Of a stretch of 64,000 nt of DNA, positions 24,627 through 36,712 are shown piece by piece. Source of the DNA: Orobanche coerulescens (taxonomy: Eukaryota; Streptophyta; Magnoliopsida; Lamiales; Orobanchaceae); NCBI GenBank assembly GCA_033398695.1, contig CM065802.1, positions 167,023,965 to 167,087,964 of the forward strand, written 5' to 3'. The position numbers and the translations under genes are program-made. The first letter of the stretch is position 1, and the number at the start of each line of letters is the position of its first letter. A model generated the notes under the pieces. It saw nothing but the letters and a program-made list of their open reading frames with translations, had not been told where the DNA came from and ran no database searches.

Positions 24627-27480
24627 ATCCCCCACATGAATGAGATTGATGGTCCAGCAGCACACGTCAGACACGGAGTTGACTTGGTGATAGTTACTGC
24701 GGTTGACATTGCATAAGATAGGTAGAGTATGCTCCTTGAACCTTCCCTCGAAAAGATATATTCTCCTTACTGGCTAGACAATATGACTAGATGCCTTTGA
24801 ACTGTCCTACCGCTTGTGTAAGTGATCGTATATCCTTCACAGGTGCCCTCCCTGATTTATTCTGTTCTCATTATTGTGTCCGTTTTGGCCGTGGACACCG
24901 TCCTAGTTCTGCGGGAGTTTCTAGAGAATTGTGCCTTGCAATTCTCATTTGAAGCGACCCCTCTTCACTCCAACATAGGTGATTCTCGTTAAGTGTTTTG
25001 AGTAAACCCGTATTTTACTCCACCCGACTATACGTTGTCGACTTAAGAATCATTAAAAGCATAAGCTTAACCTCTCCCTACGGGTATCACTGTTTTCATC
25101 CTAGGAATGGTCGATTCGGGGTAACCCCCACAGTGATCGTGCCCAGTTTTATGAATTGGTTGTCCCATTGAACCTAGATCTTGGGATCTCCAGTCAGCTT
25201 AGGTTGGGTATCCTACATAAAACCATTAGCTCATGGCAATAGACCCATTCCTCTCGATGATTTATCAACAAGGTCTTTTGATAACCCTTTGGTTACGGAT
25301 CCCCTATGTTATCTCTTGACGAATCGTAGTCAATAGTGATAACCAATGTTGATAGCAAAATGGTATTATGTCTTTGCCTCATATGACGAGAATTACCATT
25401 ATACTTTTGCTCTGTGCCCCGTCAATCGTGGATTGACTATCACAATAAATACATATTGCGGTCACAGTTTTGTCCATTTTGGAATATCTTCTAGAAATTG
25501 GTATTGCATTATGCCTCTTATGCATATTTGTCTAAGGTTATGAACTCATATTCCTTTGTAAATCGAGCAATAACCATCTATATTAAAGATTTCCATACCA
25601 CTGCTGCACTGGCTAGTGTGAAACATATTCACTATTTAGACATTAAATTCATAATGTCAGATGTTCAATTTGTATTACTATATCATTTTAATAGTTTTTT
25701 GAATATCTCATGTTATGCAGCATGTACACACAAGTAATCTTTATATTATTGTAATCACTAACTGATGATTAGTTTCCTGATTACTCGTGTATCTACATAG
25801 TCTACTCACAATATAGACTGTGTTTAGTCTTGTACAATTCACTTAGTACATTAGACTTTTAGTTACTCTTATCAGTTGCCTTTGTGCTTAGATAGATGTA
25901 CTATATCCATTGACATTCCAATTGATTCCGTTGATCTTTCCAAGATTCATGTCATCATAGTATGACTGACCTCATATGAGACATTGTGAACGACTTGAGA
26001 TTTTACATCTTAAAGTCATCTCTTTGGTCTCATATATTTATCTTTTCAGACTTTGTTGAACTGATCCCCTTGTCATTACTTACATGAATGATTCGATCAT
26101 TCAAATTCATTCTTAAAATGACATAGTCGTCATGTGTATTTGACATATACACACTTGACATATTCATTGTCTTGAATCTTTTTGACATTATAAATTGGCA
26201 TTTTTAATGTTTTAAAATTACATTACCAACTATTAACCGAGACATCACAGTGTCAAAGATTTTATGCCACTATTTTAGTGTCAATTTAGATTCATAATAC
26301 TCTCACTAAGTTGCAGACTTTCAATCGTTGCGTTAGGCACATATGCCTTTGGTTCTTCCAAGTTGACTTTTCTCAGAAACGCCATTTAGAAAGACTGCAT
26401 GTATATTCATTTGATATACTTCTACATGTATATCATAATAATGAACTTTCTTCTCGTTACTAGAGAATATATCTCAAAGTACTTTAGGCTCTCATGTTAC
26501 TACAACCTCAGTTAGTAGTTTCGCCTCTTATTTATCCATGGATCCATTTAATTTTATTTCCCAATTGAATTTATGTTGGATCCTAGTGGTATCTATTCCA
26601 GAGGAACATCTACCGAATATTAAATAAAATTCTGCACAACAGAATTATTCTTTCTCTCTTATATGACCATATCAAGAGTGTATATGGCATTGTAAATTAT
26701 CTTCTAGCACGCATGCTAGAAATTTCAGACGTAGTAATTTTCCAAGTTCAAGCCTTTTTGCTTCAACCTTTAAACCCACTTGGTGATTCATTTCACATTA
26801 ATAAATCCACGGTATCTCATAATTGATTTAGTTTTTAAACCAGTTATGCATTTGATACACTCTTTTCCTTAACTCGATTAGTACATACTGACATGTCAGA
26901 CTATCAGATTTTTGCACTACGGATTTATACGCATCATGCATCATGTGCGTATCCAGTGAAGATGCGGTCGACCGTCTTGGGTCAGACCTTCACTTGCTTT
27001 GGCTTAGGAACTTTTGCCTTATCCATACACCCCCACATTTTTAATATTTTTAAAATTATTTTACTACATTTCAGAACTAATAGGAAATTTCAATTATTTC
27101 CTTGCATGGTATCTTGTTTTAAATTAAGTAGTCTTCACGTGACTAATATCCTCATATTCAGTGATAGTTTGAATTGATTAACATCGTTTTTGCGTCTCCG
27201 TTAGAGTGCAATTCAACCATCTTAATTTCCGGATTAAGTTGGTTTTCTATCTTGAGCTTTTAGAGCGTAAATTTCTCGTTTTGCTTTACTCATTATCAAG
27301 TACACGTAACTAATGTATCACTATCTTTATAGAGTGATCACATTTCTTGTTACAACCTATCATAAGAGTAGGTTTCATCTCATTTAAAACCTCTGTGGTT
27401 TTAATATTCGATTAAAGAACTTTTATGTTCTTAGCACTAAAATTCAATTATTGAATTTCTCCGAAATTTCAGCATGGTTC
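24627..27480 (-). pseudogene. Remnant copia pol (RNase H to integrase)
   Basis: No frame longer than about 90 codons survives. Order on the minus strand is integrase C-terminus (about 27040-26960), a worn RT region, then RNase H (about 25500-25190), matching the order in element 3. The identification rests on nucleotide-level similarity to element 3, whose proteins are recognisable. Confidence 0.65.
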
Positions 27481-28770
27481 CAAGGAGAACCAAAAATCCT
27501 TAGCACAAGCGTTGATACACCACCTTAAACCCACATTCAATGATCCTCGATCAATCGATGCATTAGGGTTAACAAGATCTCGAATTTGTCTGAATTTTTC
27601 GCGTATAGACCTAATATCAATATTTATCATATTTGGTATCACATGGATCACCGTAATAGGCTCGTGTGTCACTGCCGCAGCAGACCGACACCAACACGAG
27701 AATATATAATTTAACCGGAAGAGCAAATCCAACCAAAAAAAATTATAATTCTCAAGCCGACCCACAACCTGTACTCACTAGGTACCAGGCCCGTTAGGTT
27801 TTTAACGTTCGAGCATCCGACCAAGATTGATATTTCATCACATAAAAAGATTAAAATCAATCAACAAATACTATTTAGTTAATATCTTAATTAAACTAAA
27901 TAATCTTAACATCTTAATCGAATAATCAATTAATAATTACTTCGTCTTTTATCAAACAATGCTATACCTTATCAAAATTATCGTATGCATGATTATATAA
28001 TAGCAAATATAATCACAATCTTATTTAGAAAATGCATGGCAACAAATAATATAAATTCTTCTCATTTATATTAATCACAAACACTTTCTAAATAATGATC
28101 GACGTGTAATTCATTATACTTTTATTCTAATCAGCTATTAGCAACTACGTTTGCTGACAGTAGCGTAACTCAAAAAAAAAAAATTCAGACTATATATTGC
28201 AATGCCACATATGCCGGATAGATGAATTAGAGTCGAATAAGCATCGTCGATCCTACCATTCATGGATCAACACAACAAGTCACACAAATATGTTTCCGCA
28301 GATTTTACCATTAATGAGCAAATGTAAACCTAAGTACTTTCCTACATGACATGCCAGCTAATTCAAGTCATCCTTATTCAACAAAACAAACATAATATGT
28401 TTGTAACATATATGTGCAATTACAAAGCAACCATAGGGCAAATCGAATTATAGAGGCAAAGGAAGATTGAAAGAATCGGCACTTCAGTAAGTGCTTAAGC
28501 CCTCACTCCAAGCCAAGGTAATTGCAAAACCATAAATAGAATAAGAAATAGAAGTGCACATCCCGAAGCTGATCGTGAGAAATGGATATTCATTTCTTAT
28601 AATGACGAATTTAAGCAGTCGAAAAGCATGTTGCTCATGGCAGATCCAAACATCATTAAAATTTAATTTCGAAAATAATAAATCATTTTTCCCATAGATG
28701 GAAAATTTGCGGAGATCCGATATTAATAATTTCGAAATTTATGCTACAAAATAAGAATTTGCTTTAAGAT
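27481..28770 (-). other. 5' internal region of copia element 4
   Basis: Between the remnant pol and the 5' LTR. A 98-codon minus-strand frame at 27469-27765 has no domain I recognise. No tRNA-iMet primer site was found beside 28770. The rest is AT-rich. Confidence 0.4.
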
Positions 28771-28891
28771 TGTTGGTATATTTACCATGTTTTGAATCTC
28801 CTGCATGAGCTGCAAATATGAGAAGAACAAAGTAGGAGACAAATTCGTTAATAACGAAAGCATTGAATAATATATATATATATATATATAT

Positions 28892-29136
28892 CACCAATTA
28901 GGTTATCGAACGCCACGTATTGGTACACATTTGCAAAGGCTACCCACCAAAGTAGCTCACTGAAATCTTGTTCGCAACATTGCCAAAAAAAGCCCACGAG
29001 AAAAAAGGGACCGTACTACCGAACCGACGGAGCATTTCAAGAGCAATGCTTCAACTCAAGAACATAGCACTCCACTCCGATGTCTTACCTAAACAAACGA
29101 CCTCCTCACCATGTTCGCCCGACCACCAATTAAGTT
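28892..29136. other. Unassigned left part of the insert in the (AT)n tract
   Basis: 245 bp between the (AT)n tract and the first 25S rRNA segment. Not similar to anything else I recognise in the window. No reliable coding frame. Confidence 0.5.
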
Positions 29137-29375
29137 GGCGAACTGCTCGAGCTGCTCCCGCGGCGAGAGCGGATCGTCACGTGTTAGCTGGGGGAAGGGC
29201 TGGAAACGGCTCATTCGGGGGCCTTCCACGGGCGTCGAACAGTCGACTCAGAACTGGTACGGACGAGGGGAATACGACTGTTTAATTAAAACAAAGCATT
29301 GCGATGGTCCCTGCGGATGCTAACGCAATGTGATTTCTGTCCAGTGCTCTGAATGTCAAAGTGAAGTAATTCAAT

Positions 29376-29454
<79 letters not shown>

Positions 29455-29470
29455 AGAATGGATTAACGAG
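29137..29470 (+). pseudogene. 25S rRNA gene fragment, central part
   Basis: About 334 bp matching the conserved middle of plant 25S rRNA. It runs from GCTCGAGCTGCTCCCGCGGC through AACTCAGAACTGGTACGG..GACTGTTTAATTAAAAC, GGTCCCTGCGGATGC and TGACTCTCTTAAGGTAGCC to GAATGGATTAACGAG. These are among the most conserved stretches of large-subunit rRNA. Substitutions at normally invariant positions (for example GCGCAAGAATGG where GCGCATGAATGG is expected) mark it as a non-functional copy. Confidence 0.92.
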
Positions 29471-29632
29471 AAGCGGATGGGGGCCGGTGGTGTATCCCGG
29501 TCGGATGTGGAACGGCGAGAGCCGGTCTGCCGATCGACTCGGGGCGCGGACCAGCGCGGATTGAGGCGGCGACCAAAGCCCGGACAGTCGATATGCCCGT
29601 GGAATGTCGTCGCCCCGATCGTGGCGGACAGC
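29471..29632 (+). pseudogene. 25S rRNA gene fragment, upstream part
   Basis: Begins in GGGCCGGTGGTGTATCCCGG and continues GGTCGGATGTGGAACGGCGA, CTGCCGATCGACTCGGGGCG, AAAGCCCGGACAGTCGATAT and CGATCGTGGCGGACAGC. This is recognisable as a variable-domain region in the first quarter of 25S rRNA, well upstream of the preceding fragment in the normal gene. The two pieces are joined in reverse order, same strand, at about 29470. It ends directly at a second (AT)n tract. Confidence 0.8.
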
Positions 29633-29637
29633 ATATT

Positions 29638-29672
<35 letters not shown>
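29633..29672. repeat. (AT)n/(GT)n microsatellite
   Basis: ATATTTATATAT... running into TGTATGTGTGTGTGTGTAAG. It is the right-hand half of the LTR's (AT)n tract that was split by the insert; the left half is 28870-28891. Confidence 0.85.
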
Positions 29673-29675
<3 letters not shown>

Positions 29676-30823
29676 AGTAATCGAAATAAGCAGATCGAAT
29701 ATGTGCGATGTTGAGTGCAGAAATCTGTCTCCTTAAAGCAAATTCGCCCCCACCGCAGTGTATAGCGTCTGTCTCCCATGATAAAACAACATCTCGATGC
29801 GTTGATAAATTGATCATCGCACCCTCAGCGAACTAGAATAAAACCTGAACTACCACCGACACGATCAAAATAACGAAGAGAAATTATTTTTGAAAAAGAT
29901 GACGAACTCGAAATTCTTTGGCTGAGAAAAACGGACGAAAATTCAGTCTAAAATTAAGACCCCTCACATTTGTATTTATAGGTGAAGATGATAGAGAGAC
30001 ATGTGCTGGAGGAACTCTAAATTGATCAGGATTGGTATCTCAATACTTATCCAGATCTGTTTATTCAATAATTATCAATTAAATTGATAAATAAATTCTC
30101 AATACCGAAAAATTAATTATCTCAATACCGAAAAATTCGGAATTTATAATTGAGGTATTTCAGTAAAATATATTTTTACCGAATAAAATTGCAGTATAAA
30201 GATAACTTCGAGACATTTCGCCCAAATCGCCCTTCAACCGAGACCGACCGAACCGAAACCGAACCGAACCGAACCGACCCGGCCGGCCGGGCGGCGGCGC
30301 GCGCACGCGCGTGTGTGGTGCGAGGGGCGCCTATTCACACATCCACTCATGTCTCACTTTTTGAACAAAACTTTGTCCACATCTCTTTATATACTCACAA
30401 ATTTTCTGTTCTTTTTCCAATGTGGGATAACATTCTAAACCCATTTCTAAAGGGTTCACTTTGGAACATTTCATCTCATTCATACCTCAATCATTTTGAG
30501 TGTTCTTACATGTTTTGGAAACCTCGTACGGAGTATTACGTATTTCAACTAAGTCCCGAAGTCGAGCTCACTCAAAATTGCCTCTCAAGTGGGCTGCTCA
30601 AAACAGTCCATTTTCTCTATTTTTCCAACATTTTGCTACTAAAATAATTTTTGATTTGTGTAATTTCTTAACTTCAAGAGTGAAAAATAATATCGCGTGT
30701 ACCTAGTTGTCATCTTTTGATGTGTTTTTCCTTTTTTTGAAGGATCTTCACATGTGTTTTAATAGTATCTTTGTAATAATTTTGTCATGATGGTTGACGT
30801 AAGTTTTCACACGACCTAGCTAC

Positions 30824-31903
30824 TGTTGATGATCTGTGTTACAAACTTGCTGGGCGGAAAAAAGAAATTACAACTGGACTACAAAATTACAACTCGAAAA
30901 CAGAAACTACAAACTCGTACGTAAATGAAAAAAATACAAAACTCGAAACAGAATTGAAAATACACGAAAATAAATTATAAAACCGTAAACTAATGCCGAG
31001 TCGAGGAATCCTCTATCCGCAAGACGAAATACGCCCTGGTAGTGCTCTCGGTTCTGACGTATCGCCCCCAAAGATAAAACGGCAACGTCTCGTATGTAGT
31101 AGCACCACAAGACCTACGAGCTCCGGCGAACTGGAAGAGGTGAGGACAGAGCTCCGACTTATGATATGCAGAGAATGCTCAAAGCTGATTGACTATATTG
31201 AGTTCGAAAAATTGCATGTCTGATGCAAATGAGATGCATGCCTATTTATAGGCCATCTCACACACCTGCAGGGGTCAGGATTTAATACAGCCACTAATGG
31301 CTATCATAATGCAGTCAGGGGTTACGAAATTCAAACCTGCCATTAACTCCTCCTCATAACAACTCCTTAACCATTTGACGGATGTACCTGGACATCCTTA
31401 TGTGCACATACGAGCCCAACTACGTTGTTGAGCTTGTCCAAAAAATTCTTTAAACTAGCCCAAGGCCTAGCTCACGGCCAAGCCCACGAACAGGCCCAAA
31501 GACCAATTGCCAAGATCCAAGATCCAAGGTCCAAGGTCCAAGGTCCACGGCACGCGGCACGCGGCTCGCGGCCGCGGTCGCGGCCGAGGCCGAGGTGAGG
31601 CGGGCGGGCGGCGGCGGCGGCACGCGCGTGTGCGCGCGTGTGGGCTTAAGCCCATACACATGTGCCATTAATTATTACATGCATAAAGGTAACTCCTTAT
31701 ATACTAGAATAATGATGGTTCATTATTCAATGTGGGATTCCATCCCTTCACAATTAAGTGACAAACTTTAATTCACTATTTCTCACTCACCGGGAATCGG
31801 TTTAGAGAAAGTGAATATACCACGATCATCTACACGGAACCTATATCGATACTATGATATTTAATTTTATAAAATAAAATTAAAATCATTAACGATTCCA
31901 ACA
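30824..31903 (-). repeat. 3' LTR of copia element 3
   Basis: 1080 bp, TGTTGATGATCTG to GATTCCAACA on the plus strand. It carries a short (CCAAGR)n run near 31509-31545 and a GC-rich GCGGCGGCGG/GCGCGTGTGCGCGCG tract near 31600-31645. Confidence 0.9.
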
Positions 31904-31912
31904 ATCCCCCAC
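31904..31912 (-). other. Polypurine tract of copia element 3
   Basis: GTGGGGGAT on the minus strand, directly before the 3' LTR. The equivalent site in copia element 4 starts at 24627. Confidence 0.8.
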
Positions 31913-32445
31913 ATGAGTGAAAATAGCCCAAATGCAATATGCAGACTCAAGCTCAGTCCTCAAGAGGCGTTAAAGTATAAGGATAGGTAGTTCGTGACTT
32001 TGAACCTTCCATAGTTAACATCATCGGGTACACAGGCAGATTAGTGGCTTGATGCTTTGAACTATTCCCCCACGGCGTGCACCGAGACAATGGTGCTAAC
32101 ACTTGAACACCTCAACCTCATCCGTTCTCACGTTTTGTGTCCTTTGTGGGCCTTGGACACCCCTTTGGATTCATAAGTGATTTTCATGAAGCGGCCCCCA
32201 CTTCTCACTTATATAGGTGATTCTTTACCGAGTATCTTTCCATACTCAACCTCCTCGAGGTCTTTAGGAATCATTAAAAGTCATAGACTTAACCTCACCA
32301 CTAGGCAAGCTTTCAACACTCAATTGCTCTATAGGGAATAAACTTAGATGAGTGTTTCACACGAACTCTCATAGCTTAGTTCTCCCATTGAACCAAGTTC
32401 TTGGGATCTCCAGTCATCTTGGTTGGGTTACCACTATGATAATTC

Positions 32446-33150
32446 TCAATTTGTGGATTTTAAACCCATTCCCTCTAGCAATTTATTCATTTGATCACGG
32501 TTTAACCCTTTGGTTAGTGGATCCGCTAGATTATCCAATGACCTCACATAGTCGATAGAGATAACTCCACTTTTGATCAAATGTCTCACGGTATTATGGC
32601 GTCGACGAATATGTCGAGACTTTCCATTATACACGTTACTTCTCGCCCTACCAATAGCAGCTTAGCTATCACAGTGAATCATCACTGCAGGCACTGGCTT
32701 GGACCAACATGGAATATCTTCTAGGAAGTTTCTGAGCCATTCGGATTCTTCACCAGCTTTGTCCAATGCTATGAATTCCGATTCCATGGTGGATCGGGCT
32801 ATACACGTTTGTTTTGCGGACTTCCACGAGACAGTTCCACCCCCAATGGTGAACACGTAACCACTTGTAGAAAATGAACTTTTCGTATCGGATATCCAAT
32901 TCGCATCACAGTACCCTTCAAGTACCGAGGGGTATCTCGAATAGTGTAGTCCAAGGTTTTGAGTATACTTTAAGTACCTCAAAACTCTAACGAGAGCTTT
33001 CCAGTGCTCCTTGCTTGGATTGCTCGTGTAACGACTCAATTTGTTCACAGCGCAATCTAAATCGGGTCGAGTGCAATTTGTAAGATAAATTAAACACCCA
33101 ATGACTCGTGCATATTCTTCTTGTGCAACGGGTCCCCTCGATTTTTTCTC
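32446..33150 (-). pseudogene. Copia RNase H domain, broken
   Basis: Ribonuclease H part of the polyprotein, which degrades RNA in the RNA-DNA hybrid. The sequence includes [33 protein letters not shown] and [20 protein letters not shown], then [13 protein letters not shown], all typical of copia RNase H. An in-frame TAA at 32659-32661 replaces an expected Gln codon between HCDS and AAIGRA. The frame then continues KHIRRRHNTVRHL to DNLADPLTKGL and a normal stop at 32446. A frameshift near 33135 separates it from RT. Confidence 0.9.
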
Positions 33151-34165
33151 AAGTGATCATTTAAATCTATTGGGGTCTTAGCCGGCAAGCTATCAGAAGC
33201 ATTAAACTTCTTGAAAACTTTCTCGGCATAGTGAGATTGTGTCAAGATGATTCCATCTGATTTTCTCAAAATTTTCATTCCAAGAATCACATCGGCTAGC
33301 CCCATGTCTTTCATGTCAAAATTTCTTTTTAACATGTTCTTAGTATCGTTAATCACTTGTATATTGTTACCCATGATTAACATGTCATCTATATAAAGAC
33401 ACACAATAACATAACCGTTATTAGTGTTCTTAATATAAACACATTTATCACACTCGTTTATTTTAAAAATATTTGATAACATTACATTATCAAATTTCAA
33501 GTGCCACTGTAGTGGAGCTTGTTTCAATCCATATAGAGACTTAACCAGTTTGCATACCTTTTTCTCTTGTCCAGGTACTACAAACCCTTCAGGTTGTTCC
33601 ATATAGATCTCTTCATCCAGATCACCATTCAGAAAAGCAGTTTTAACATCTATTTGATGAATCTCAAGATCGTGCAAAGCAGCAATCGCGAGAAGCACTC
33701 GAATAGATGTAATTCTCGTTACAGGTGAATAGGTATCGAAAAAATCGTACCCTTCCTTATGTTTGAAACCTTTGACTACTAAACGAGTTTTATACTTGTC
33801 AATTGACCCATCAGCCTTGTACTTTCTTTTAAGGATCCATTTGCATCCTAAGGGCTTACAACCTTCAGGTAAATCAACCAAAACCCAAGTTTGGTTTTGT
33901 AAAATTGAGTCAATTTCACTCTGAACAGCTTCTTTCCAGAGCAACCAATCTGGTCTGGCATAAGCTACTTTGATCGACATTGGTTCTTCATCCAACATGA
34001 ATGCTATGTAGTCAGGTCCAAATGTCTTTGGCGTCCTAACCCTACTACCACGTCTCGGTTCTACATCTTCCAGATTAGATCTCGATCGCTTACGTGACTT
34101 TGGATCTACATCCACAGGTTTTGAACTTGTTCCTTCATATTCAACTCTATTGTTAGAATTGTTCT
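33090..34165 (-). pseudogene. Copia reverse transcriptase domain
   Basis: An open segment of about 340 codons. It shows the WKEAVQSEIDSILQNQTW start, LVVKGFKHKEGYDFFDTYSP, the DVKTAFLNGDLDEEIYMEQP block with its catalytic Asp, LYGLKQAPLQWHLKF, and the active-site YIDDMLIMG (copia YVDD variant). It is in a different frame from the integrase upstream, the shift lying between about 34109 and 34165. It is followed by a second shift near 33135. The domain itself is otherwise intact in length. Confidence 0.95.
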
Positions 34166-35161
34166 CAACTTATCATTATCCTTACAAGGATATATGTTTT
34201 CAAAGAATACAACATTCCTTGATTCAATTGTTGTTCCCACAGTCATTTCAGGAACTTCTGACTTGTAGATAACGAACTGATAGGCACTACTGTTTAGTGC
34301 ATACCCAATAAAGATACAATCGACCGTCTTAGGTCCGATTTTAACTTGTTTAGGTAGAGGTACCTCAACCTTAGCCAAACACCCCCACACTTTGAGATAT
34401 TTGTATGAAGGTTTTCTACCTTTCCACAACTCATAAGGGGTAATATCCTTACCTTTGCGTGGAATCTTGTTCAATATGTAGTTGGCTGTCAAGATAGCTT
34501 CCCCCCAATTATTCTGAGGCAACCCTGAACTAATCAATAAGGCATTCATCATATCTGTAAGGGTTCGATTCTTACGTTCAGCAACGCTATTAGATTGTGG
34601 TGCATATGGAGCTGTTGTTTGATGAATTATACCACTTTCGTTGCATAATTCCTCAAACGGGGCTACATATTCGCCACCTCTATCGCTTCGAACCATCTTG
34701 ATACGGAAGCCTAATTGATTTTCGGATTCATTCTTGAAGTTCTCAAAAGCTTCAATAACCTCATCTTTACTTCTCAAAAGATAAAGATAACAATATCTTG
34801 TGCAGTCATCGATAAAAGTGAGAAAGTACTTCTTACCGCCTCTAGTTTGCACAAACTTTAAATCACACACATCTGTGTGAATTAATTCAAGGGGTTGTGT
34901 GTTTTGTTTTACCGAATGAAACGGAAGTTTCGTTATTTTTGCTTCAACACAAATTTCACATTTGTTTTGAGTATTGACTTCATTTAATTTTAGTAAATCT
35001 AAGTTTACTAATCTTTTTATAGCATTTAGATTCACATGACCTAATCTACAATGCCATAAATCAGAACACTCAGTCAAGTAAGAGGAAGCAGTAGCATTTT
35101 CATTAGCATTACTGGACTTGGTTACATGGCGTTTAGCCAAAGCATTAAGTTTAAAGAGTCC
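34106..35161 (-). pseudogene. Copia integrase domain
   Basis: Joins the cDNA to the host chromosome. Begins after a stop (TAG at about 35162) with [10 protein letters not shown], then the pre-integrase zinc-binding block [14 protein letters not shown]...[10 protein letters not shown], and the catalytic core [29 protein letters not shown] and [18 protein letters not shown]. These supply the D, D and E residues. The C-terminal part carries [20 protein letters not shown]. It ends out of frame with RT. Confidence 0.95.
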
Positions 35162-36670
35162 CTACGTGAGGTAACCCTTGCCAAGAAACCTATCAAACTT
35201 TTTTATGATAATTCTATCCGACTCAAACACTAGTTTAAACCCCTTTTTAACTAGTATAGAGCCTGAGATCAAATTCTTCCTCATGTCCGGAACATGAAGC
35301 ACATTCTTCAAGGTGAGTGTCTGTCCGGATGTAAGTTTGAGGTCCACTTCTCCAACTCCGATAATTTAAGATGAAGCTGGATTCCCCATGTTGAGCTTCC
35401 TCCCCTCAACAGCTTGATAGTTCTTAAACTGGCTCCTATCGGCACCAACGTGGGCGGTCGCACCGGTGTCGACGTACCAACCACCTTGGTTCTCAACGTG
35501 GTTGACTTCTTCGGTGACCACAGCAGCAAGGTCATCCTCTTTCCATTCGCCGTTAGTCTCGGCGATATTGGCAACATGTTTCTTCTTCTTGTTGGCCTTC
35601 GGCTTTCGACAGTCTTTTGCCGTATGCCCATTTTTACCACAATTGAAGCAATCGCCATCAAACTTCTTGACTGGTTGCTTCCCTTTGCTCTTATTTTGGA
35701 CACTTGGACGAGCCCTTTTATTGGAGGGTCCGCCATGCTCCAACAGATTGGCCTTAGCATCAATCAGGCCTTTCGGTTTGTGGTCATTTTTGCGTACCTC
35801 AGACTCGATACGCAATTTCACAATCAAATCTTCAAGAGTCATCTCCTTTCGCTTGTGCTTAAGGTAGCTCTTGAAGTCTTTCCAACTAGGGGGCAACTTC
35901 TCGATCACAGTTGCAACAGTAAAAGCGTCTGGTAGGACCATTCCCTCGGCATTGACATCATGAACGATGAGTTGGAACTCTTGTACTTGTTCCATGACAG
36001 GCCTTGAGTCAACCATCTTGTAGTCCAGATACTTGGCGACTACAAACTTCTTTGTACCTGCATCATCACTACGGTACTTCTTTTCAAGTGCTTCCCACAT
36101 CTCTTTTGATGTGTTTACAACAGAGTATACATTGTACAAACTATCCTCTAAAGAATTCAGAATAAAGTTTTTACAAAGATAGTCTCCATTGTGCCAGTTG
36201 TCATAGGCAGCTCGGACTGTAAAACTAGTCTCTTGAGCACTTGGCACTGGTGGTGCATCTTCCTTAAGGAAGTTAGCAAATCCCAATGTTGTCAAATAGA
36301 ACAACATCTTTTGTTGCCACCTTTTAAAGTCGGCACCACCAAACTTTGATGGCTTCTCGGCGGTAGGCATCATCCTAGGCCCCGAGGTTGTTCCAAAAAA
36401 GGAACTACTCGTGTTGAACCCGTAGGCTCCAACACTAGATCCTAACATGGATCCCACGGTACCACTAAAAGTGGAACCTACGGTGCCACTCGAGGTGGAT
36501 CCACCGGTAGTCAGAAATGGGTTCGAAAACACCCATGGAGTTGTTGAGGAGGTAGTCGACCTCATCATGCTGGACAAGGTTGCGGCAATTGTGTTTGCCA
36601 CGGTCGAAGCTTCGATCGCGGAGGCAAAGGCAGTGGTGGTGGCGGAGTCGGTGGCAGCAACGATCGTCAT
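35162..36670 (-). pseudogene. Copia gag and protease
   Basis: ATG at 36670 starts a 434-codon frame. It has a Ser/Thr/Ala-rich N-terminus, a gag core (KFGGADFKRWQQKMLFYLTT... EALEKKYRSDDAG...) and a CCHC zinc knuckle CFNCGKNGHTAKDC. It then runs into the protease active site GGWYVDTGATAHV. A TAA at 35366-35368 truncates the protease. The same frame reopens ([20 protein letters not shown]) until a TAG near 35162. The start lies only 42 bases from the LTR, leaving little room for a leader. Confidence 0.93.
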
Positions 36671-36712
36671 CTCCAGTTGTAGGATTTAGCAAGTAATATT
36701 TCGTCTTGCGCT

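Larger units (their letters stand above)
23590..30630 (-). mobile_element. Copia retrotransposon 4, degenerate, minus strand
   Basis: Perfect 5-bp target duplication TTTTG at 23585-23589 and 30631-30635. LTRs are 23590-24626 and 28771-30630. ATCCCCCACATG next to the left LTR is, on the minus strand, the polypurine tract, so coding reads leftward. The interior aligns by eye with copia element 3 at two anchors: the RNase H region (25190-25500 against 32400-32730) and the integrase C-terminal region (26965-27040 against 34310-34400). Everything is riddled with stops. It inserted 26 bases past the PR-10 stop codon, and PR-10 3' flank resumes at 30636. Confidence 0.88.
28771..30630 (-). repeat. 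5' LTR of copia element 4, interrupted
   Basis: Same ends as the 3' LTR but 1860 bp long. The extra length is mostly a 741-bp insert (28892-29632) within the (AT)n tract, plus a small extra segment near 30135-30190. Matches to the other LTR resume with GTAAGTAATCGAAATAAGCAG at about 29673. Confidence 0.85.

Noticed and set aside
24627..28770. Copia element 4 as an intact coding element
   Set aside because: No frame longer than about 100 codons; identity shown only by nucleotide similarity to element 3.
28968..29323. Open frames of about 70-105 codons across the rRNA insert
   Set aside because: They run through 25S rRNA sequence and the unassigned segment; incidental frames, not genes.
29137..29632. 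A functional 25S rRNA gene
   Set aside because: Only two short pieces in the wrong order with changes at invariant positions.
31450..31668. Arg/Ala/Pro-rich frames in the GC-rich copia LTR tract (also 37424-37817)
   Set aside because: They are translations of hexamer and GCG repeats.
35414..35935. Plus-strand 173-codon frame
   Set aside because: It is the reverse strand of copia gag and has no domain of its own.
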